A stretch of 7,926 bases of DNA from Methanomassiliicoccaceae archaeon (lineage in GTDB: Archaea; Thermoplasmatota; Thermoplasmata; Methanomassiliicoccales; Methanomethylophilaceae): NCBI GenBank assembly GCA_009784745.1, contig WQXR01000052.1:1-7926 (forward strand), read 5' to 3'. Every line of letters starts with the position of its first letter. Positions within the stretch are counted from its first letter, which is position 1. The translations under genes were made by a program, and so were the position numbers. The notes under the pieces were generated by a model. The model saw nothing but the letters and a program-made list of their open reading frames with translations. It was not told the origin of the DNA and ran no database searches. Positions 1 through 6,751 of this stretch are shown here, piece by piece.

Positions 1-139
1 AATTACTCTATCTTAACTTTCTGTATGCAAGAAAAGTTAAAACGTGAAGATGTTCATCATCCGGTCGCAGATCGCTGATATACGGATCAATAAAACGTAG
101 ATCGGCAGACGTTCTCGAAGAAATGATGTTGGGAATAAC
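1..139. other. Upstream region of larE, no confident gene
   Basis: No complete gene is visible here. One frame is open from the window edge to a TGA at 76-78 (25 codons) and could be the tail of an upstream gene, but it is too short to judge. Two structured elements are present. One is a perfect 8-bp inverted repeat, TTAACTTT at 13-20 and AAAGTTAA at 33-40. The other is a near-perfect 9-bp direct repeat, CGCAGATCG at 66-74 and CGTAGATCG at 96-104, exactly 30 bp apart. A weak AT-rich stretch at 88-95 could be a TATA element for larE, but it is not convincing. Confidence 0.4.
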
Positions 140-910
140 ATGAAAGATCATTGGCAACTGCTTTGCGACCGTATATCATCATACAACGGCGTTGCGGTAT
201 CGTACTCAGGAGGCATTGACAGTACCGTTCTTTTAGCGGCCGCTGTTAAAGTATTTCCGGAGGAACATATGGCAGTTCTCGCAGACATTCCCATGTTATC
301 GGAACGTCAGAAAAGAATTGCCGCGGATGCGGCAAAGGAACTCGGCGCAAAATTGGTGATCACGGAAATAACATACAATGATATCCCCGGTATCGAAAAG
401 AACACAAAGGAAAGATGCTATCTCTGCAAACGTTCCATCTATTCTTCCGTGAGGCGTATCGCATACGGTTACGGATACGATACATGCTTGGACGGTGAGA
501 ACTTTTCCGATAAGGATGATGAGAGACCCGGACGGAAAGCGGCCAAGGAATTCAATATCGTAAGTCCGATGAAGGAATTGGGATTTCACAGAGAAACGGT
601 AGAACAAATGTTCTCCGAACTTGATCTGAGCACGGACATACAGAAAGAAACTTGTTTGGCAACCCGTGTCGGAACAGGAACTCCCTTTGATGATGTTCTT
701 TTGGAACGTATCGAAGAGTGTGAGAACATCATACGTCAGATATCGGGAGTGCGACAGATACGCATGAGATCGCGTGATAACGAAGCGGAACTGTTCACCT
801 CTCCCGATACGATAGAATTGCTTGTGCGCAGTGAAAATGAATTGGCTGCCGCATTAATGAAAAAGGGTATTCTGAGAATGAGCATTAACGCCGAGGGATA
901 TAAAGAATGA
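140..910 (+). CDS. larE: LarE-type ATP-dependent sulfur transferase (PP-loop), three-cysteine form
   Basis: This 256-residue protein belongs to the adenine-nucleotide alpha-hydrolase (PP-loop) superfamily and matches LarE. LarE adenylates the carboxylates of a pyridinium dinucleotide and inserts sulfur during nickel-pincer cofactor synthesis for lactate racemase-like enzymes. The PP-loop SGGIDST is at residues 23-29. An RCYLCK motif (C93, C96) and a TCLATR motif (C172) follow, with the family's SPMKELG stretch around 142-148. C172 lies where Lactobacillus LarE has its sacrificial cysteine. The additional C93/C96 pair suggests the subclass, known from Thermotoga, that carries a [4Fe-4S] cluster and is catalytic rather than self-sacrificing. 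Length is close to the usual 260-280 residues. The start is the first ATG after an in-frame TAG at 107-109; no clear ribosome binding site precedes it. No larB, larC or larA is next to it, so its substrate here is unproven; another sulfuration role is possible. Confidence 0.85.
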   Translation: MKDHWQLLCDRISSYNGVAVSYSGGIDSTVLLAAAVKVFPEEHMAVLADIPMLSERQKRIAADAAKELGAKLVITEITYNDIPGIEKNTKERCYLCKRSIYSSVRRIAYGYGYDTCLDGENFSDKDDERPGRKAAKEFNIVSPMKELGFHRETVEQMFSELDLSTDIQKETCLATRVGTGTPFDDVLLERIEECENIIRQISGVRQIRMRSRDNEAELFTSPDTIELLVRSENELAAALMKKGILRMSINAEGYKE

Positions 911-917
911 AATGGAA

Positions 918-966
918 ACAAGAGACGATGACTCCGGAGAGTCTCTTGCAAGGGGTCGTCTCTTGT
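918..966 (+). ncRNA. Stem-loop with two alternative pairings after larE
   Basis: An 11-bp perfect inverted repeat, ACAAGAGACGA at 918-928 and TCGTCTCTTGT at 956-966, begins 7 bp after the larE stop. Its loop holds a small hairpin, GACTC (930-934) with GAGTC (939-943), and the palindrome CTTGCAAG (945-952). The octamer GTCTCTTG occurs twice (941-948 and 958-965), and either copy can pair with CAAGAGAC at 919-926, so two mutually exclusive folds exist. No T-run follows directly, so it is not a classical intrinsic terminator. It may be a 3' UTR stability element, a processing site or a small RNA. The structure is seen directly; the role is unknown. Confidence 0.45.
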
Positions 967-1004
967 ATCGGTTCCGCATCATCCTTTCACTATATTAACG
1001 TGTC

Positions 1005-1039
1005 TTTTTAACATATTGTTAAGAATTTCACTGTTTTTT
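1005..1039 (+). terminator. T-rich termination region for larE
   Basis: Two T-runs on the plus strand, T5 at 1005-1009 and T6 at 1034-1039, fit archaeal termination, which needs only a U-rich tract. The second run can pair with A6 at 1044-1049 across a GATG loop. The first overlaps a 15-bp palindrome, TTAACA-TAT-TGTTAA (1008-1022), which could be a protein-binding site or simply part of the terminator. Confidence 0.45.
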
Positions 1040-1056
1040 GATGAAAAAAGGGGTTT

Positions 1057-1069
1057 AAAAAATAAAAAA
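1057..1069 (-). terminator. hisD: T-rich terminator of hisD
   Basis: Read on the minus strand this is T6-A-T6, beginning about 11 bases after the hisD stop codon. Archaeal RNA polymerase terminates at such U-rich tracts without a required hairpin. With the plus-strand T-runs it makes the larE/hisD gap a bidirectional termination zone. Confidence 0.6.
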
Positions 1070-1080
1070 GATACTGGCTA

Positions 1081-2334
1081 TCATTTCTCTTTGAACCGTG
1101 TTCGTACGGAATCTCTGTGCGCAATGAGGCCTTCAGCCTCCGCTATCGTTTCAATGACAGGCGCCAATTCCTCCAATCCTTCTTTCGTTATCAGTTGTAT
1201 CGTCGACGTCTTTCTGAATGTGTCAGTATTCAGACCGGAGAATACCTTTGCGTTGCCTGCAGTAGGTAACACATGATTCGTGCCTGACGCATAATCGCCT
1301 GCCGCGACAGGCGAATATGATCCTACGAACACGGAACCGGCATTCCTTACAAGGTTCAGCGAACTCATAGCATCCGCGACCTGCAGCGAAAGGTGTTCCG
1401 GTGCCATCTCGTTCATCGCTTCTATGCATTCTTCTATCGAATTCTTTATCATATAACCTGAGTTGTTCAGTGCTTCTTTGATAATATTCAGTCTCGGAGC
1501 GTTCTTCATCATCTTCTCAACGGCGTTCCAGACCTTTTTCGGAAGCGAAGCGTCCGTTGTTGCCAGTACGCACGCTGATGACGGATCGTGCTCTGCCTGT
1601 GCCAATATATCGGATGCGATGAAATCCGCATCTGCTGTATCATCTGCAACAATTCCTATCTCACTCGGTCCGGCGGGGAAATCAATTTCAACGTTGTTCC
1701 GAAGCAACGTCTTCGCTGCCGTTACGTAAACGTTCCCCGGGCCTACGATCTTCTGCACTCTTTCGATGCTTTCAGTACCCAACGCCATTGCGGCGATCGC
1801 CTGAACGCCGCCTACTCTGTAGATTTCGTCAGCACCGGCTATGTCCATTGCTACGAGTGTGACAGAACTCACCGGCGACGGGGTGCAGCATATGACCTCG
1901 TCAACACCGGCGACCCTTGCCGGTATGACGCTCATTAACGCGGTGCTCGGATATGATGCCCTTCCCCCCGGAACATATGCGCCCACTCGTTCCAGCGGAG
2001 TCCTTTTCATGCCGAGGAATATTCCTGGTTCAACTTCTGTCAGTTCCGTTTCCGCGGTCAGCTGCATCCGGTGGAACCTTTCGATATTGGCTGCTGCGAT
2101 CTCCAACGCATCAATAAGTTCCTCGTCCACATCATCGTATGCATCATCTATCTCATCCCTCGATACCGCAACGGAATCGATATCAACCTTGTCAAACCTC
2201 TTTGTAAGTTCGATGAGTGCCTTATCGCCGTTCTTCCTTACTTGCTCGATTATCTTCAGAACGTCCTTTTCCACCGCATCCGTTCCGGATACGCGGTTCT
2301 TTTTCCAGAAACCCTCATCCAACTGCTTCCACAT
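1081..2334 (-). CDS. hisD: Histidinol dehydrogenase
   Basis: HisD catalyses the last two steps of histidine synthesis in the cytoplasm, oxidising L-histidinol through the aldehyde to L-histidine with two NAD+ and a bound zinc. The 417-residue length is typical of the monofunctional enzyme. Visible landmarks are VGAYVPGG (117-124), the VGGVQAIAA segment (174-182), IVGPGNVYV (196-204) and the DFPAGPSE loop (218-225). The zinc ligands of the E. coli enzyme correspond to Q246 and H249 in AQAEHD, D347 in GDYASG and H406 in EGLIAH. The catalytic Glu-His pair is E313-H314 in APEHL, and H354 lies in GTNHVLP. All key residues are present, so it should be active. No other his gene is in the window, so it is a detached single gene. 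The ATG lies about 25 bp from a good TATA element, which suggests a leaderless transcript. Confidence 0.97.
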   Translation of the reverse strand: MWKQLDEGFWKKNRVSGTDAVEKDVLKIIEQVRKNGDKALIELTKRFDKVDIDSVAVSRDEIDDAYDDVDEELIDALEIAAANIERFHRMQLTAETELTEVEPGIFLGMKRTPLERVGAYVPGGRASYPSTALMSVIPARVAGVDEVICCTPSPVSSVTLVAMDIAGADEIYRVGGVQAIAAMALGTESIERVQKIVGPGNVYVTAAKTLLRNNVEIDFPAGPSEIGIVADDTADADFIASDILAQAEHDPSSACVLATTDASLPKKVWNAVEKMMKNAPRLNIIKEALNNSGYMIKNSIEECIEAMNEMAPEHLSLQVADAMSSLNLVRNAGSVFVGSYSPVAAGDYASGTNHVLPTAGNAKVFSGLNTDTFRKTSTIQLITKEGLEELAPVIETIAEAEGLIAHRDSVRTRFKEK

Positions 2335-2355
2335 GCTTGTCTGTAAACTCTTTAA

Positions 2356-2363
2356 AATATAAA
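2356..2363 (-). promoter_or_regulatory. hisD: TATA box of hisD
   Basis: On the minus strand the element reads TTTATATT within a longer AT stretch (2351-2367). Its centre is about 25 bp from the hisD ATG, so transcription should start at or within a base or two of the start codon. The sequence is AT-rich in both orientations and could also serve the divergent gene, giving that transcript a leader of about 50 bases. Confidence 0.6.
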
Positions 2364-2428
2364 TTTACTTACATTCTCCGAACGTACACGGATAAGGTTT
2401 ATCAATGCGTTCCGCAGTTAACCTTTGC

Positions 2429-2433
2429 AGGTG
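2429..2433 (+). promoter_or_regulatory. Ribosome binding site before an ATA codon
   Basis: AGGTG matches the archaeal consensus AGGAGGTGAT and sits 5 bases before the ATA at 2439. It is the main reason to place the start of the small membrane protein there rather than at GTG 2457, which has no recognisable site. Confidence 0.4.
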
Positions 2434-2438
2434 GGAAC

Positions 2439-2822
2439 ATAAGAAAGATAACTGCAGTGTTGTGCGTTGCGCTTGGTTCTGTATTGTTCTTACCTTTGAT
2501 ATCAGGTACCGCCGCGGCTGCGGGTTCCTCATCCGGCATATCCTTTTCAGAACTTCTCGCAGGCTGGGGAAGCGCGCTTCTCGATCCTGCAACTTATAAG
2601 ACGTGGGCATACCTCGGAGGTTTCTTCGATTTTCTGATGCATGAGACGTTCTTATCCGCATTCTCATCGGATTCGTTCGGGACGCTCAGCAGAACGACGA
2701 TATTGGGAACGATACCGAATGTTTTCTTCATTGTCTGTATACTTTGTTCGTTACTCTCGATAGCCGTTGCCGTCATCGAAGTAAAAAAGGCGGAACGCAT
2801 GAAACACGTAGTGAAGAAATAA
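2439..2822 (+). CDS. Small membrane protein with signal peptide-like N-terminus, unknown function
   Basis: I do not recognise this gene. The frame encodes a basic n-region (Arg-Lys), a hydrophobic core and a small-residue stretch resembling a signal peptide (residues 1-28). A 60-odd residue, mildly hydrophobic and probably extracytoplasmic region follows, then a transmembrane helix (about 93-115) and a lysine-rich cytosolic tail ending MKHVVKK. The start is a problem. The signal peptide would begin at an ATA codon (2439) preceded 5 bases upstream by AGGTG, a good match to the archaeal anti-SD. The first canonical in-frame start after it, GTG at 2457, gives 121 residues without the basic n-region. 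The earlier TTG at 2337 and ATG at 2217 lie in the hisD promoter or inside hisD. The 127-residue form is given here. It lies 54 bp upstream of trkA on the same strand; a link to Trk is possible but unproven. Confidence 0.6.
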   Translation: MRKITAVLCVALGSVLFLPLISGTAAAAGSSSGISFSELLAGWGSALLDPATYKTWAYLGGFFDFLMHETFLSAFSSDSFGTLSRTTILGTIPNVFFIVCILCSLLSIAVAVIEVKKAERMKHVVKK

Positions 2823-2832
2823 TAATACCTTT

Positions 2833-2840
2833 CTTATATC
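2833..2840 (+). promoter_or_regulatory. trkA: Probable TATA box of the trkA-trkH operon
   Basis: CTTATATC lies just after the stop of the small membrane protein gene. Its centre is about 40 bp upstream of the trkA ATG, so a transcript would have a leader of roughly 15 bases. That leader contains AGGT at 2868-2871, a weak ribosome binding site. trkA may therefore be transcribed independently of the gene before it. Confidence 0.45.
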
Positions 2841-2876
2841 TCCGTTCTGTTCATTGAAACATCAACAGGTCATATC

Positions 2877-4223
2877 ATGAATATCATCATCGTCGGTGCA
2901 GGGAATGTCGGATCAACGATCGCGGGTGTGTTGTCATCATCACATAACGTACTGATGATAGAAACGGACAGCCGTAAATCGGAAGCAGTGAAATCGGCAC
3001 TTAACGTTTCCGTCCTGGAAGAGGACGGTGTTAATCCGCGGGTCATCGAAGAGGCGATCGCACGCCATTCCGCTGATGTTCTTATCGCTGCGATGCCTGT
3101 TGACGAAAATAATCTGTTCTCGTGCATCGCAGCGAAGAATGCAAAGGAGAATATCAGAACGGTAGCAAAGATACGTAATCCCGATTTTATGAGACCCATG
3201 TCCGAAGGAGGATATTTCGGTACGGACCAGATAATATCCCCCGAATTGACGGCGGCGAATAAATTAACAAAGTTGGCGATACTTGAGAATGCTGTTGATT
3301 ATGATGATATCGAAGGTCTCGGACTCGCCGTTGCGATGTTTTACGTCGCAGATATCCATACAGCATTGATAGGACAGAGCGCAGTGAACGTTAAACTTCC
3401 CGATGATTGCACAATAATGGCGGTGCACAGAGGCAAGGATGTCCTTTTGTGTAAAGAGACAACGGAGATACAGATAGGCGACATGTTATGCATCCTCGGA
3501 TCCCCGAAAGCGATAGCTGAATTCAACAAGATGATCGGTTTCGCCAGAGAGACGAAGGAAGTGATAATCGTCGGCGGCGGGATAATCGGAAGCCGTATCG
3601 CTTCATTGCTTGAAAAGGAAAGAAAATACATCAAGATAATAGAACAAAATCCCGAACGATGTAAAAAGTTAGTAAGAGAATTGAATAATGTCCTGATAAT
3701 CAACGCCGACGGTGTCGATCCCGATGTCCTCAGAAGTGAGAACATCGGTCGTGCTGATGTTGTCATATGCGCAACTGAAAGTGACGAAAAGAATCTGTTA
3801 TCCTGCCTTGTGTCACGTGACCTTGGTGCGTTAAAAGTTATATCAAGATATTCAAAAAGAGAATACGAAGATGTTTTCGCTGTCACAAAAATAAAGACCA
3901 TCGTAGGATATCACAGACTGATAGCGAACGAGGTCACTAAAACACTTATATCGGATGAAAAAGCGATCATGAGGATGAGCCGCGACGAAGAGACGCTGTT
4001 CTCCGTTCACATAAGGGATGATTCCAAGGTGAAAGGTATTCCTGTGGGCGACCTTCAATTTCCCGACGGGGCGCGTGCGGTGTGCATCATAAGGGACGAA
4101 AAAGCATTGTTCCCCAGATTGGACACGATCATTGAAAAGAACGATCATGTGCTTCTTTACACATATGACACAAAAATGAACCGCATCGAAAAATTATTCG
4201 GAATAAGGATAACGGACGTCTGA
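2877..4223 (+). CDS. trkA: Trk potassium uptake regulator TrkA, two RCK modules
   Basis: TrkA is the peripheral cytosolic subunit that gates the TrkH potassium channel in response to nucleotides (NAD(H), ATP/ADP). The 448 residues form two tandem RCK modules, the full-length arrangement of E. coli TrkA. The first Rossmann fold starts at residue 1 with the GAGNVG loop (7-12) and acidic E29 at the end of the second strand. The first RCK_C domain spans about 140-215. The second Rossmann fold starts near 228 with GGGIIG (233-238) and E256, and the second RCK_C spans about 365-430. Both glycine-rich loops and both ribose-binding acidic residues are intact, so both sites probably bind nucleotide. 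The TGA stop is 6 bp before trkH, indicating co-transcription and probable translational coupling. Confidence 0.95.
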   Translation: MNIIIVGAGNVGSTIAGVLSSSHNVLMIETDSRKSEAVKSALNVSVLEEDGVNPRVIEEAIARHSADVLIAAMPVDENNLFSCIAAKNAKENIRTVAKIRNPDFMRPMSEGGYFGTDQIISPELTAANKLTKLAILENAVDYDDIEGLGLAVAMFYVADIHTALIGQSAVNVKLPDDCTIMAVHRGKDVLLCKETTEIQIGDMLCILGSPKAIAEFNKMIGFARETKEVIIVGGGIIGSRIASLLEKERKYIKIIEQNPERCKKLVRELNNVLIINADGVDPDVLRSENIGRADVVICATESDEKNLLSCLVSRDLGALKVISRYSKREYEDVFAVTKIKTIVGYHRLIANEVTKTLISDEKAIMRMSRDEETLFSVHIRDDSKVKGIPVGDLQFPDGARAVCIIRDEKALFPRLDTIIEKNDHVLLYTYDTKMNRIEKLFGIRITDV

Positions 4224-4229
4224 TAACCG

Positions 4230-5828
4230 ATGCTTACGAACGTAAAGAAAAGTTTGGATGAGTTCAGAAGATGGGAAAGCACATTTCTCAATACTGTAAG
4301 CATAACTCTCCTCGGTATCGGTGCCGCTCTCCTCGTTCCGTTGATTGTTGCTCTCATTTACGGTGAGAACGAATTATTCGTCTTTGCTGCGCCTGCGGCG
4401 GTATGTATCCTCGCGGGATTACCGATGTTCCTCATGTTCGGCACCTCAAAGGGAATGAGACCCGTTGACGGACTTCTTCTGATATTCACGGTCTGGGGAA
4501 TTGCCATGTTCGTCGGTGCCGTACCGTACATGCTGTACGGCCTTGATCCCATGAACGGCATCTTCGAGTCAATAAGCGGTTTCACCACCACCGGATGGAC
4601 GGTGTTCAGTTATCTTTCGCCGGGCGAAGCGGCCGCCGCCGGATTTGACACGTCGCTCTGTTTGGATAATTTACCGCACAGCATCCTGATCTGGCGCAGT
4701 TTCACGCAATGGGTGGGCGGCATCGCGGTCATTTTGATATTCATATCATTGCTGCCGATACTCGGTTTCGGCGGACGCATGGCGTTCAAGAACGAAGTTT
4801 CAGGAGCAAGTTCCAAGAAATTCAGCGCACGGATGAAGGATGCTGCCATTGAATTTTGTATCGTGTATGTGATATTGAGCGTCATACTTTTCATCGCTTT
4901 CCTGATAATGACGTTCAATGTTGACGGTGTCGATCTTTTCGATGCGTTATGTATCACATTCTCCACGATATCAACGGGAGGTTTCATGCCGCACGGCGGC
5001 GATATATCCGGACCGGTGGCGTATCCTGTTTATGCGCAACTTCTGATAATGGTGTTCATGTTCCTCGGAGCGACGAATTTTTATCTGCACTATCAGCGCA
5101 TATACAGGAAAAAGGACGCCGGTTATCTTAAGAATTCAGAATTCAAAGCGATGCTTATAATTTTCGCATTCGCTTCCGTTCTTCTCTTCTTCGTAACGTA
5201 CGACCTTTCCAATGACGGTTTCCTGAGACATGCCAAGGACGTTGTCTTCATGGTCGTTTCCGTAGGTTCGTCAACAGGTTATCTGATAACCGATCCGTTC
5301 ACGGCGGCATGGCTGGCGATGCCGGCGATGCTTGGCTTCCTGGCGCTGCTCGCGTTGATCGGAGGATCATCCGCATCCACCGCCGGAGGTATGAAGATCG
5401 GAAGGATAGCGAACGTTCTTCGTTATTTGGTGATAGAGATGAGAAGACGCGTTCACCCGAGGGCGGTGTTCAACGTGCGTGCGGGTGAGGAGACACTTGA
5501 TGATGAGCACATTTTAGGAATATACGTCATGTTCATCCTTTTCATGATAACCATGATCGCCGGTCTCCTGATATTGCTTATCTTAGAGCCCTCCTTGAGT
5601 TATGAGAATTCGTTCATGATATCTTTAGCAACAGTATCCAATTCAGGATTCATCGGAACTTACGTTCCGTTCGGTTCCTTCGAAGCGTTCTCGCCTGCCA
5701 GTAAAGCGTTGCTTTCGCTGATGATGTGGCTGGGACGTTTGGAGATAGGTACCGCTCTGTTACTGTTCACACCGATATTCTGGAAGGAGATATTCAGAGG
5801 CCGGCGTAAAGTGAAACGCGTGTCATGA
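4230..5828 (+). CDS. trkH: Trk potassium channel subunit TrkH
   Basis: This 532-residue integral membrane protein is the potassium-translocating subunit of the Trk system. It has the expected four membrane-pore-membrane repeats. Each pore loop shows its filter glycine: FTTTG (G122), TISTG (G250), SSTG (G350) and SNSG (G473). Other family signatures are GGSSASTAGGMKIGR (378-392), which includes the intramembrane loop region that gates the pore, and MWLGRLEIGT (499-508). An additional N-terminal pair of hydrophobic helices (about 20-70) precedes the first repeat, as in the TrkH/KtrB family. The charged tail FRGRRKVKR is cytosolic. The start is the ATG 6 bp after trkA; no ribosome binding site is visible, so translation is probably coupled. 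The stop codon forms half of a palindrome shared with the converging gene. Confidence 0.95.
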   Translation: MLTNVKKSLDEFRRWESTFLNTVSITLLGIGAALLVPLIVALIYGENELFVFAAPAAVCILAGLPMFLMFGTSKGMRPVDGLLLIFTVWGIAMFVGAVPYMLYGLDPMNGIFESISGFTTTGWTVFSYLSPGEAAAAGFDTSLCLDNLPHSILIWRSFTQWVGGIAVILIFISLLPILGFGGRMAFKNEVSGASSKKFSARMKDAAIEFCIVYVILSVILFIAFLIMTFNVDGVDLFDALCITFSTISTGGFMPHGGDISGPVAYPVYAQLLIMVFMFLGATNFYLHYQRIYRKKDAGYLKNSEFKAMLIIFAFASVLLFFVTYDLSNDGFLRHAKDVVFMVVSVGSSTGYLITDPFTAAWLAMPAMLGFLALLALIGGSSASTAGGMKIGRIANVLRYLVIEMRRRVHPRAVFNVRAGEETLDDEHILGIYVMFILFMITMIAGLLILLILEPSLSYENSFMISLATVSNSGFIGTYVPFGSFEAFSPASKALLSLMMWLGRLEIGTALLLFTPIFWKEIFRGRRKVKRVS

Positions 5829-6653
5829 GCGTCTGCACGCATCCAATATGCGTATTGCAACTGTATCACCTGGTGAAACTTCGTTTATTGCGCCTGCGGC
5901 GATCTTCGCCTCCCTGAAACGTCCCTTTTCGATGAGACAGTAAGCCATCGTCTCCAAGGCGCCTTTGTGTGTGTTATCCTTCATTATCGCTTTGTGCGCA
6001 TATGCTGCCGCTGCCGGCAACCTGCCGTTTATTCTCATCACATACGCAAATAATGCCAAAGAATCCGTGCTTCCGTTCTTCAAATGCTGTTTCGCTATCT
6101 TCACAGCTTCTTTCTCTTTTCTCATCATCGTTAACGAAGCACAGAGATTCACCAGCGATCTGTATGAATTATTATCATCATTCACAACTTGTGATGATAT
6201 CCTGTAAGCATCATCATATCTTTTCAATGAGCAAAGTATCTCGGAAAGCAATATCCTGTGTTCTATCCCTTTTTCAGCGATCATTTCAATTTCATGAAAA
6301 GCGTTCTCATCATCGTTCATGAGAAGGAGCGTTCTCGCTCTTTCGTAATGTACCTTATCAGAATCTTTTTCGTTCTTTATGATATCATACGCATCTTCCG
6401 GCCTTCCCAATCCCCTTAATGATATGGCAACGGCCAGTCTTTCATCTGACGGTATATTCGTCTCGGAGATCTTGTCAAGAACATCCTGACATCGAACATC
6501 ATCTTCCGTTACTTTAAGTATCGACGCACACTTCAGAAGGATACGGATATCTTTTGTGAAAGATACAACAGAATCAAGGATCGTTCCCGCTTTGTCGTAT
6601 TCTTCTTTTCCTATATGCATCTGTACATTCTCGAATGCTTTTTCGATGTCCAT
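5823..6653 (-). CDS. TPR-like helical repeat protein
   Basis: This 276-residue protein is predicted to be a soluble alpha-helical solenoid with no signal peptide or membrane segment. At least six helix-turn-helix units of about 31-34 residues are visible, roughly 73-93, 104-125, 135-157, 167-191, 198-223 and 231-256. Most carry a TPR-like second helix with Ala and Tyr/Phe at the usual packing positions, for example RPEDAYDII, RYDDAYRIS and RFREAKIA. No catalytic domain accompanies the repeats, so it is most likely a protein-protein interaction scaffold; its partner is unknown. I chose the ATG at 6653 because a TATA-like box lies 27 bp upstream and AGGT (6658-6661) precedes it. A TTG 21 bp further upstream would add seven residues. 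Its 3' end overlaps trkH by 6 bp, tail to tail. Confidence 0.8.
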   Translation of the reverse strand: MDIEKAFENVQMHIGKEEYDKAGTILDSVVSFTKDIRILLKCASILKVTEDDVRCQDVLDKISETNIPSDERLAVAISLRGLGRPEDAYDIIKNEKDSDKVHYERARTLLLMNDDENAFHEIEMIAEKGIEHRILLSEILCSLKRYDDAYRISSQVVNDDNNSYRSLVNLCASLTMMRKEKEAVKIAKQHLKNGSTDSLALFAYVMRINGRLPAAAAYAHKAIMKDNTHKGALETMAYCLIEKGRFREAKIAAGAINEVSPGDTVAIRILDACRRS

Positions 6654-6670
6654 TACGACCTGCACGCATA

Positions 6671-6751
6671 TCAATCAAAATAAAGATTATGCATATTTGA
6701 GATGTGCCTTATCGCTTGCGGAGTATAATTGACATCATACTTAAGGCTCAA
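6671..6751 (-). pseudogene. 5' remnant of a RelE/ParE-type toxin gene
   Basis: This 26-codon frame starts at a TTG that overlaps the antitoxin stop codon (TTTGA), the overlap typical of RelB-RelE operons. The product begins LSLKYDVNYTPQAIRHISN. This resembles the first beta strand and first helix of RelE/ParE toxins, whose usual start is a short K/Y-rich strand followed by a T-x-x-A turn into a basic helix. The frame then stops at TGA 6671-6673, whereas such toxins are usually 85-100 residues and carry their catalytic residues near the C-terminus. None of those is present, and the TPR gene begins 18 bp later, so no room remains for the rest. I read it as a truncated, inactive toxin. The resemblance is judged by eye over about 20 residues, so coincidence is possible. 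Confidence 0.5.
6677..6684 (-). promoter_or_regulatory. Probable TATA box of the TPR gene
   Basis: On the minus strand the element reads TTTATTTT. Its centre is about 27 bp upstream of the ATG at 6653, so the transcript would start almost at the codon. The box lies inside the last codons of the toxin remnant, so the TPR promoter may have arisen from, or replaced, toxin sequence. Confidence 0.4.

Noticed and set aside
1..78. Open frame from the window edge to TGA 76-78 as the tail of an upstream gene
   Set aside because: Only 25 codons are visible, and the segment contains an inverted repeat typical of non-coding DNA; it cannot be assigned.
1008..1022. TTAACA-TAT-TGTTAA palindrome as an operator for a hidden gene
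   Set aside because: No gene starts nearby on either strand. It lies between two convergent 3' ends and overlaps a T-run, so a terminator-associated element is simpler.
1841..2362. Long plus-strand open frames opposite hisD (also 1463-1729 and 1588-1938)
   Set aside because: They lie antisense to a fully conserved hisD. Their products are Ser/Thr-rich low-complexity sequence without domain features.
2217..2438. Upstream extension of the small membrane protein to the ATG at 2217 (201 residues)
   Set aside because: It would begin inside hisD on the opposite strand and run through the hisD promoter. The extra N-terminal part has no recognisable fold and would bury the signal-like segment.
2405..2599. 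64-codon ATG frame overlapping the small membrane protein
   Set aside because: The product is rich in Cys, Arg and Trp with no plausible domain, whereas the overlapping frame has a coherent signal peptide and membrane helix.
4230..5828. Identification of the channel as KtrB instead of TrkH
   Set aside because: The adjacent partner has two full RCK modules (TrkA type) rather than the single module of KtrA, and the length exceeds the usual KtrB length of about 450 residues.
5965..6322. Plus-strand frames opposite the TPR gene
   Set aside because: They are shadows of the repeat-protein coding strand; their sequence shows no domain, and no promoter or ribosome binding site precedes them.
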